The notes beneath the pieces were generated by a model, which was not told the DNA's origin, made no database searches, and saw only the letters and a list, made by a program, of their open reading frames with translations. Shown here piece after piece: positions 1-5,566 of a stretch of 7,029 bases of DNA (position 1 is the stretch's first letter; every line of letters starts with the position of its first letter). The stretch is taken from positions 1 to 7,029 of the forward strand of contig JAEOST010000681.1 of NCBI GenBank assembly GCA_016840245.1, written 5' to 3'. The position numbers and the translations under genes were made by a program. Source of the stretch: Candidatus Thorarchaeota archaeon. Its GTDB lineage: Archaea > Asgardarchaeota > Thorarchaeia > Thorarchaeales > Thorarchaeaceae.

Positions 1-1
1 A

Positions 2-1219
2 TCAATTCAGGACAAATTGAGTCAGGGAGACATTGTAGATCTTCAGGAGATGATTGGCGGCTGTTTCAAGGTAGGAAAGGTCTTTGCTGCCTACAAACGT
101 GAAATCGTAGAGGGTGCATTCCCACTCAAGGGAGGAATCCGAAAAACAGACAGAGAATTTCTCCAACAGTGTCCTTGGATTAAATCAGTTTGGAGAGATC
201 CCAGTGCCAGGAAAATCAAGTTTGCAGTCAGCACATATCCAATGCTTGAAGAAGTGACAACAATCGATCTAAAACGCTTCACACTTGGAATGGACCAATA
301 TATCAAAGAAAAACTTCTTGCAGAGGGTGCGAAAAAGGCATCATATCATGCATACAGTGAACCCGATAAGAGAGACCCTAAACGTCCCAACACTGCATTG
401 TGGCCTCAGGCAATTGCGCGTCATGGACTCCTGAAACCTCCAAACTCAGAAATAATAGCTGCACTAGCTGAGAATACGTTGTATCTTGCAAGGACAATAG
501 TAGTCTATGACTCGATGCTCCAGCAGTATCGTGACGAGTCTAGACCGTACATCTCCTCTGAGATAAGCACTAGTCCAAAGATCTGCAGAACGCTCCTCAA
601 TATGGCGGGAGCTAAGAGAGGTGATACTGTACTGGACCCATTCTGCGGTACGGGAACTCTTCTGATGGAAGCCGCCATTCTTGGGATGAAATGTATTGGA
701 ATCGACATCAAGGGTAATGCAGTTCAGGGTGCTCGCTTAAACCTGAAATGGCTTGGAAAAGACCTAGACCAGTTTATTGATTTCAAGATAATCAAGGGAG
801 ATGCCAGACAGGTCTCAGAGCTTGTTGATGGTCAAGTTGATGCAGTAGCCTTTGAGCCCCATTTGGGTCCTGTTCACGTTAAACGTCCAATGAAGAAAGA
901 CGCGCATGCAACTATCAAGGAATTGACAGGTCTCTATCGCGAGGTCTTGACTGGATTAGTGGATGTCCTACGAGAGAATGGAAGAGTTGGAATGACCATA
1001 CCTGTAATCAACTCAGACGACGGAGTTGTGTCTATCGATCTAAGACTGATGACAAATGGAACTGGATTCAGCGTCGTCAATCTACTTCCAAGATCTGCAG
1101 TATCGGGTACGATAGCAAGAGATACACGTCTATCAATCAAGAGAGAGAGACCTACAATACCAGAGAGGAAACGAGGACAGACAGTACAACGTTCAGTAGT
1201 GATGCTAGAGAGGGATTAG
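2..1219 (+). CDS. Trm11/TrmG10-family THUMP RNA methyltransferase, 5'-partial
   Basis: This is a probable SAM-dependent tRNA guanine-N2 methyltransferase of the Trm11/TrmG10 group, acting in the cytoplasm. The frame is open to the left edge. A TTG at 17 is the first possible start, but family members carry about 70-80 residues before the segment matching GGCFKVGKV (residues 14-22 from that TTG), so the true start is probably upstream. A THUMP-like region spans about residues 85-165, ending in YLARTIVVYD. The family linker RPYISSEISTSP (176-187) follows. The Rossmann methyltransferase domain has motif I DPFCGTGTLL (207-216), an acidic strand end GIDI (228-231) and GDAR (261-264). At the catalytic motif position, where Trm11/TrmG10 enzymes have DPPYG, this protein has EPHLGP (280-285). 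I recall similar EPxLGP forms in a divergent Trm11-like branch. G10 is the family's usual target; the actual site here is unproven. The gene meets the next one tail to tail with a 4-base overlap. Confidence 0.85.
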   Translation, partial: SIQDKLSQGDIVDLQEMIGGCFKVGKVFAAYKREIVEGAFPLKGGIRKTDREFLQQCPWIKSVWRDPSARKIKFAVSTYPMLEEVTTIDLKRFTLGMDQYIKEKLLAEGAKKASYHAYSEPDKRDPKRPNTALWPQAIARHGLLKPPNSEIIAALAENTLYLARTIVVYDSMLQQYRDESRPYISSEISTSPKICRTLLNMAGAKRGDTVLDPFCGTGTLLMEAAILGMKCIGIDIKGNAVQGARLNLKWLGKDLDQFIDFKIIKGDARQVSELVDGQVDAVAFEPHLGPVHVKRPMKKDAHATIKELTGLYREVLTGLVDVLRENGRVGMTIPVINSDDGVVSIDLRLMTNGTGFSVVNLLPRSAVSGTIARDTRLSIKRERPTIPERKRGQTVQRSVVMLERD

Positions 1220-2061
1220 AAGAAATAGCGTACAACATCGTCAAGAATTGCATATGTTTGAAGACGTGCGGTATCCCGTTTTACATAGGGCATGGCATGG
1301 TCAAAAAGCATTTTGCGAAAGGTCCTTTTATCGACCATCTCACGTACAGTTGTTGCAACGATGCGAAGGAGTCCTTCAAGTGCAACTCTGAAAACTTTGT
1401 AGCTACTATCATCTTGAAGTTTGTACACATCAATATCTAGCACTTCAACCCCATTCTTGGTTATAGGTACATCAGAGAGGATTGGATGCTTCTCGATAAG
1501 GGGTTTGGCCTCCTTCTTGATTTTCGACATAATCTTCTTTCGGGCCTTTGCATCAACATCAATCTTCAGGATTGCTCTGAAAAGATGGCTATAGACCTCA
1601 AGACAGTCCATTGTCTTACCTGCTAGAAGACTCTCATCTGTTTCTTCATACTGGGAGATGAGTTCGTCGATGAAGTTACCAAAGTGTTTGAATGTATTAG
1701 GAGCACCATGCCAGTTTTTCAAAACAGTTCCTAGATTGGCATTGGCTGGAACCATGGTGCGGATGAATTCTTCCATCGCATAGCTGAGCATGAATCTCAT
1801 ATGACCGATACGTGCACTCTTTGAAACAACCATGACAAAGAGGAGAAACTCGTTGGCCTCCCATACATACCGACTATGTTCAGTGTCAATTGTCCTGAGA
1901 GTTTCATTCGATGCTTGATCAATAAAGGTGTGAGTCGCTGAGAGAAAGGGTGCAATAAGGTCCATATCAATCTCGATGCCACTGTATGCCCGTGACACCA
2001 TATTGCGGCCTGATCCACGTTCTATGAGCCAGACACCATGGACGGACCTTCGATTAGCCAA
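1216..2061 (-). CDS. uncharacterised protein with longin-like N-terminal domain
   Basis: I do not recognise a named family for this 281-residue soluble protein. Residues 6-135 follow the strand and helix order of a longin/profilin-like fold. There is an opening strand with GVWLIERGSG (9-18), a helix around APFLSATHTFI (37-47), strands about 53-80 including the hydrophobic EFLLFVMVVS, and a long helix 85-103. A closing segment has NWHGAPNTFKHFGNFIDEL (116-134). Longin domains occur in eukaryotic trafficking adaptors and, in Asgard archaea, in proteins linked to small GTPases. The rest (about 145-281) is charged and mostly helical, with a basic stretch AKARKKIMSKIKKEAK (171-186). No signal peptide, membrane helix or catalytic motif is visible. 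The TTG start is chosen because GAGGAG lies 11 bases before it and a stop lies just upstream in frame. The first ATG (residue 21) would cut the opening strand and has no good ribosome site. No GTPase gene is present in the window, so a trafficking role is only inferred. Confidence 0.8.
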   Translation of the reverse strand: MANRRSVHGVWLIERGSGRNMVSRAYSGIEIDMDLIAPFLSATHTFIDQASNETLRTIDTEHSRYVWEANEFLLFVMVVSKSARIGHMRFMLSYAMEEFIRTMVPANANLGTVLKNWHGAPNTFKHFGNFIDELISQYEETDESLLAGKTMDCLEVYSHLFRAILKIDVDAKARKKIMSKIKKEAKPLIEKHPILSDVPITKNGVEVLDIDVYKLQDDSSYKVFRVALEGLLRIVATTVREMVDKRTFRKMLFDHAMPYVKRDTARLQTYAILDDVVRYFF

Positions 2062-2072
2062 AATAGTTACGA

Positions 2073-2078
2073 CTCCTC
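2073..2078 (-). promoter_or_regulatory. Shine-Dalgarno site for the longin-like gene
   Basis: Read on the minus strand this is GAGGAG, 11 bases before the TTG at 2061. The spacing is slightly long, but this is the only strong anti-16S match in the leader and it decides the TTG start over the ATG twenty codons in. Confidence 0.5.
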
Positions 2079-2227
2079 AGTAGGCATTCGTTTTCAAGGG
2101 AAATAAGGATATTCGCGACGATTTGAGTCCTGATATTACGTTGGAATGCGCAAAAGTCCATAGGAAATTGGTGGTCTTACGAAATACTAGCTGGCGAGGT
2201 GAATCGGTCATTCAGTAGACATTCCAA

Positions 2228-2236
2228 TTAGAATAT
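2228..2236 (+). promoter_or_regulatory. possible TATA-like box for the PLP enzyme gene
   Basis: The A/T-rich string TTAGAATAT is centred about 44 bases before the ATG at 2276. With the usual archaeal TATA-to-start distance of about 25 bases, transcription would begin near 2258 and leave a leader of under 20 bases. No clear Shine-Dalgarno site lies at good spacing before the ATG, which fits a short leader. The match to the TATA consensus is only fair. Confidence 0.25.
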
Positions 2237-2275
2237 CAGTACTTGTGTGCTAGATTTGCGTAAGAATTCCGTGAG

Positions 2276-3466
2276 ATGAGTCAATTGAATAAGAAGCAAC
2301 GTGGCCTAGCAACCAGATGTGTACAAGGTTCTAAGGTTCAATCAGCAGGTCCTGCTGTAGAACCGATTGTCCAGACATCAACCTTCGTGTTCGAGAACCA
2401 GCAGCAGATGCTTGATGCTGTCACAGGGAAATCCGAAAAGGATGTGTACACAAGATGGAGCAATCCTACTACTCGCAATGTTGAGGAGAAAATTAGCTCC
2501 TTAGAGAGTACGGAATCAACACTTGCACTCGCTTCGGGGATGGCGGCAATATCCTCGGTAATGTTCGGACTTGTGAAGAGCGGTGACAGAATCTTATCAA
2601 GCGACTCAATCTATGGTGGGACTCTGCATCTCTTTGAAGACATTCTTCCGAAAAATGGAATCATTGTTGATTTTGTGGACCTTGAGGACTTTGCTGACAC
2701 GATATGGGACTCAGCAGGTAAGTATCAGATGTGTTACTTCGAGACTCCAACAAATCCTTCACTTCGGATTGTGGATATACAGCATGTCGCCAGTGCAGCC
2801 CGATCTACAGGTATGCTCAGTGTCATTGATAACACATTTGCAACACCCATTATTCAGAGACCTCATGAGATGGGAATTGATGTCATAATTCACAGTGCAA
2901 CAAAATACTTCGGTGGACATAGCGATCTCATTGCGGGTACAGTGTCTGGTAAGAAGTATCACATTGACAGAGTCATTGATGCGGCGAGATTGTTAGGAGG
3001 GACAATTGATCCCTTTGCAGCATTTCTACTTGATAGGGGTCTCAAGACTTTGGCACTTAGAATGGAGAGGCACAACTTCAATGCTCAATATCTAGCAGAA
3101 CGACTGTCCAGAGATAGCAGAATTCGTAAGGTCCACTATCCCGGATTGACAAGTCATCCAAATCATGAAATTGCTAAGAGGCAGATGGATGGTTTTGGGG
3201 GAATGCTGGCTATCGATTTGAACGCAGATTTACACACAACAGAGCGATTCGTTGATTCCCTTGAGATCTTCCTAAATGCGGTCTCACTTGGAGGTGTTGA
3301 GAGCCTGGCAAGTATACCTGCTCTAACAACTCATTATGGAATATCTGATGAGATTCTCGCTGAGATGAATATATCCAAATCAACAGTCAGACTCTCTGTT
3401 GGAATTGAAGATCCTGTTGATTTACGAATGGATATAGTATCAGCACTCGACAAAGTATTCATGTAA
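2276..3466 (+). CDS. Cys/Met-metabolism PLP-dependent enzyme (cystathionine gamma-synthase/lyase, OAH sulfhydrylase type)
   Basis: This is a complete 396-residue fold-type I PLP enzyme of the trans-sulfuration family, which usually acts as a homotetramer in the cytoplasm on sulfur amino acids or O-acyl-homoserine. Visible family marks are Y58 and R60 in YTRWSNPT (phosphate contact from the partner subunit), SGM at 87-89, Y113 in YGGT, and TPTNP (157-161). D185 in IDNTFATP pairs with the PLP ring nitrogen. The Schiff-base lysine is K210 in SATKYFGGHSD, and AVSLGG (335-340) with R372 in RLSVGIED bind the substrate carboxylate. Position 115 is Gly, where classical methionine gamma-lyases carry a key Cys, so that activity is less likely. 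Synthase, lyase and sulfhydrylase members cannot be separated from sequence alone. The length is typical. A stop at 2261 lies in frame just upstream, fixing the ATG. No homoserine acyltransferase or other partner gene is in the window. Confidence 0.93.
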   Translation: MSQLNKKQRGLATRCVQGSKVQSAGPAVEPIVQTSTFVFENQQQMLDAVTGKSEKDVYTRWSNPTTRNVEEKISSLESTESTLALASGMAAISSVMFGLVKSGDRILSSDSIYGGTLHLFEDILPKNGIIVDFVDLEDFADTIWDSAGKYQMCYFETPTNPSLRIVDIQHVASAARSTGMLSVIDNTFATPIIQRPHEMGIDVIIHSATKYFGGHSDLIAGTVSGKKYHIDRVIDAARLLGGTIDPFAAFLLDRGLKTLALRMERHNFNAQYLAERLSRDSRIRKVHYPGLTSHPNHEIAKRQMDGFGGMLAIDLNADLHTTERFVDSLEIFLNAVSLGGVESLASIPALTTHYGISDEILAEMNISKSTVRLSVGIEDPVDLRMDIVSALDKVFM

Positions 3467-3487
3467 CACCAAGTAACCAGTTTGTAT

Positions 3488-3779
3488 ATGCCCGATGAAG
3501 TAATCCTTGAGTATAGTGAGATTAAACGAAGAATACTGAAGGGATGGAATACTTGGGAAACTAGAGATATGCTATCGCAGGTTCTTCTTCCTGAGGGTCT
3601 CTCAATCAGTCTAGGATTCAAGCAAGAGAGATGGTACAGCAGGTGGTACAGCTGATGATGAACGTCTCTCCAGTGACCCGTTGCACTCATGGGGAACTCT
3701 CTTAGGGATAATGGCATTCATAGAGTCAGGAGCGATGCCAGCTCCTGAAGAAGGCGTAGCAGGTTCACCAAAGAGATGA
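3488..3779 (+). pseudogene. remnant of an MGH1/GH63-like glycosidase gene, core deleted and frame-shifted
   Basis: Two short reading frames look like the two ends of one large glycosidase. The first (ATG 3488, stop TGA 3653) gives 55 residues with IKRRILKGWNTWETRDMLS followed by VLLPEGLSISLGFK. This resembles the N-terminus of mannosylglycerate-hydrolase-like glycosidases (MGH1-type/GH63-like), recalled as GWNTW...SVLSHVLLPEG. The second, in another frame (about 3633 to TGA 3777), contains DPLHSWGTLLGIMAFIESG, like the (Y/H)xWGxLLxxxAxxE segment near the C-terminus of the same enzymes. The several hundred residues of (alpha/alpha)6 barrel expected between them, with the acid/base residues, are absent, so no activity is possible. 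The frame change falls at a 12-base-period repeat (3632-3652). The remnant begins 21 bases after the PLP enzyme gene without a clear ribosome site and runs into the convergent arylsulfotransferase-like gene. An assembly error is the main alternative. Confidence 0.65.
3632..3652 (+). repeat. short direct repeat at the pseudogene frame change
   Basis: TGGTACAGC occurs at 3632-3640 and again at 3644-3652, giving a 12-base period separated by AGG. In the first frame the copies encode WYSR then WYS and run straight into TGA; in the other frame they read through into the C-terminal remnant. The position matches the frame switch inside the glycosidase remnant, so it may mark slippage or the deletion scar. 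Confidence 0.6.
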
Positions 3780-3838
3780 AGATGGATAAAAGCAACTAAT
3801 GGTTGATATATTCGAGAAGGGACAGAGAAACATAATCC

Positions 3839-5464
3839 CTACACTGTTCTTCTCTTGAAGTATACAATTGTTACCATTACAGCTACTACTCCTGACCCTA
3901 CTATGAGAAAGAAGATAGTCATGTCTGATGCAGGTATATCTACTGAAATATATAAAGACCCTACGACTCCATCTATGTTTTCAATTTCTATGGTCAGGTT
4001 GTGATGTCCAGCTGCGAGACTCGTTAAATCAAATAAGAGTAAGGTTGGCATCCAATGAGGTGAGAACCTAAAATCATCCTCATAGACTGTCATTTGCCCC
4101 TCTAATACTCTAAGTATAGCATGCGAGGAATAGTGTTCTTTGATACAATTCCATGTTGTCAAATGGACTATATCCTCTGTGATATTATTTACCTCGATTA
4201 TCGGGGCGGGATATACTCTGTCTATTTCTTGTCCTAGCCAGTAGAAGTATCCGGACTTGTTATTGAACAACATTTCCCAGACAATCTCTCCTGATGGGTT
4301 CACTTCAGTGAGAAGAGACTTGTATCCGGTTCCTGTAAAGGCGAATCCCTTCACCCCAAATGTACCAAGCGTATTTCCACCGGGGATTCTGTTGGCATCT
4401 CCTCCGGTCCGAGGATAGTAATAGAGGTCATCATCAGGAGCAGTGTATGACCAGATCTCTGTAGCAACCTTATTCTCAACATCTAACTCGATTTCAAGGT
4501 ACCGTGACCACCCATTCATTACAGCAAGAGATTCTGGGTTTGAGTAGTTGAACATATCATTGTCAAACATAATCAACCTATTTGATCCTGTCATCTCAAG
4601 ACCGTGAGACATGTACCAGAGGGTATCTCTATGGTTCCCTTTTCTATCGACGAGTGTGAAGTCACCCCATTGCCCTATACTGTAGATTATCTCACTACTG
4701 GTTATGTTGATACAATAGACCGTATTCAGATTCCTTGCATTAAGGTACACCACTTGATTCTCCCAATCCCACGCCAGTGAATTACTATGCATCCAGTCTG
4801 TAGCACTAAGGAAAATTTGACTCACTCTGGAGTCATACCTTGTGCTATTGAATGGAAGATAGAGTGACGCATTCCAATACCAAATTGGCGTGCCATTGAT
4901 GTCATAAATCCAGATACCATCGTAGAGGACTGGTCTATTCTCCCACATTTCACTAGGACTGAAATCATAGGTCAACAACATGATTTGTTTATCGACTGGA
5001 TTGTACGCTGTGTCATGATGACCGGGTTTTACTTGTAGTATCTCAGTGTCATTGGTGTAGAAATTGACCAAAGTATAATTGCCAGCATAGGGGACTAACA
5101 TCGTCGTCGAATTGTGGAACTGTTCTCCTGCACCATTGGGAAAGTAATTCAATACATTACCCTCCATGTCTGTCATAATCCCCCCATTATCTAGGATTGT
5201 GTATCCTTGAGGCCTTGATAGATCAACGATGCATCTCCGTGCTGACACAATCGTGTAACCATCGACAACCTCACTTTCATTGTACGTTGTAATCTGAATA
5301 TCATTTGATATGGCATCCACGTAGCTCTCGTAAGATATGAAATGAGCAGAATCAAAACTAGGAGGATTAGTAGGAGTTGTAGATACTCTGGTTTCTTGAC
5401 CGAAGAGGCTGACTGGCATGAGAAGGAGCATAATCAGTATGATTTGACCTATCTCACTTCTCAT
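3839..5464 (-). CDS. arylsulfotransferase (ASST)-like surface protein with C-terminal membrane anchor
   Basis: This is a 541-residue exported protein related to bacterial arylsulfate sulfotransferases, which move sulfate between phenolic compounds through a histidine intermediate. The N-terminus (MRSEIGQIILIMLLLMPVSLFGQ) is a signal peptide. Residues about 85-410 look like the ASST beta-propeller. Four positions resemble the ASST active site: H149/H150 in GHHDTAYNP, H226 in DWMHSNSLAW, R244 in NARNLNTVY and H287 in SHGLEMTGSNRLIMFDN. RIPGGNTLGTF (about 359-369) is also typical. Residues about 420-510 look like a beta-sandwich, followed by one membrane helix (about 516-536) and a basic tail KRRTV. 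This implies an outward-facing enzyme held on the membrane. About a dozen N-x-S/T sequons fit archaeal glycosylation. ATG 5464 is chosen because AGGTGA sits five bases before it; an in-frame GTG at 5473 would add three residues. It follows the transporter gene by about 100 bases. The substrate is unknown. Confidence 0.85.
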   Translation of the reverse strand: MRSEIGQIILIMLLLMPVSLFGQETRVSTTPTNPPSFDSAHFISYESYVDAISNDIQITTYNESEVVDGYTIVSARRCIVDLSRPQGYTILDNGGIMTDMEGNVLNYFPNGAGEQFHNSTTMLVPYAGNYTLVNFYTNDTEILQVKPGHHDTAYNPVDKQIMLLTYDFSPSEMWENRPVLYDGIWIYDINGTPIWYWNASLYLPFNSTRYDSRVSQIFLSATDWMHSNSLAWDWENQVVYLNARNLNTVYCINITSSEIIYSIGQWGDFTLVDRKGNHRDTLWYMSHGLEMTGSNRLIMFDNDMFNYSNPESLAVMNGWSRYLEIELDVENKVATEIWSYTAPDDDLYYYPRTGGDANRIPGGNTLGTFGVKGFAFTGTGYKSLLTEVNPSGEIVWEMLFNNKSGYFYWLGQEIDRVYPAPIIEVNNITEDIVHLTTWNCIKEHYSSHAILRVLEGQMTVYEDDFRFSPHWMPTLLLFDLTSLAAGHHNLTIEIENIDGVVGSLYISVDIPASDMTIFFLIVGSGVVAVMVTIVYFKRRTV

Positions 5465-5469
5465 ATTGG

Positions 5470-5475
5470 TCACCT
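5470..5475 (-). promoter_or_regulatory. Shine-Dalgarno site for the ASST-like gene
   Basis: On the minus strand AGGTGA is followed by CCAAT and then the ATG at 5464, a good five-base spacing. The in-frame GTG at 5473 lies inside this motif, though a weaker AAGGTG upstream could serve it. This favours the ATG as the start. Confidence 0.6.
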
Positions 5476-5501
5476 AACACCTTGCGTGGGTTCTATAGAA
5501 A

Positions 5502-5510
5502 CCTAAAAAG
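5502..5510 (-). promoter_or_regulatory. TATA-like box for the ASST-like gene
   Basis: The minus strand reads CTTTTTAGG, centred about 42 bases before the ATG at 5464. Initiation about 26 bases downstream, near 5481, would give a leader of about 17 bases that still holds the AGGTGA ribosome site. It suggests the gene can be transcribed independently of the transporter gene upstream. Confidence 0.4.
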
Positions 5511-5547
5511 ATTCTCATGGTTTCGATGCACCTCTTATTCCACATCT

Positions 5548-5563
5548 CAATGAAACAGCATTG
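5548..5563 (-). terminator. weak inverted repeat just after the transporter stop codon
   Basis: CAATG and CATTG arms (5548-5552 and 5559-5563) with a six-base loop could form a small hairpin four bases past the transporter stop codon. There is no T-run directly after it, so the terminator role is doubtful. The next T-rich string on this strand is the TATA-like box at 5502-5510. Confidence 0.2.
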
Positions 5564-5566
5564 GTT

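Noticed and set aside
1258..1440. 60-codon open frame on the plus strand inside the longin-like gene
   Set aside because: It is antisense to a longer coherent protein, lacks a ribosome site and its translation shows no domain.
2196..2202. GAGGTGA as a ribosome site for a small gene in the divergent spacer
   Set aside because: No start codon at proper spacing leads into a meaningful frame before the PLP enzyme gene begins.
2062..2275. Hidden RNA gene or small ORF in the divergent spacer
   Set aside because: I found only short imperfect dyads (such as TGAAT/ATTCA at 2200-2214) and no stable long stem or coding signal.
2583..2888. 101-codon open frame overlapping the PLP enzyme gene in another frame
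   Set aside because: The conserved PLP-enzyme motifs are all in the other frame; this frame gives no recognisable protein.
3334..3717. 127-codon open frame on the minus strand over the end of the PLP enzyme gene and the glycosidase remnant
   Set aside because: It lies antisense to clearly recognisable protein sequence in both parts, its product is low-complexity (Leu/His/Tyr/Ser-rich) and matches no family I know.
3839..3930. Archaeosortase-type (PGF-like) C-terminal sorting signal on the ASST-like protein
   Set aside because: The helix is followed by a basic tail, but no PGF or similar tripeptide precedes it, so a plain transmembrane anchor is simpler.
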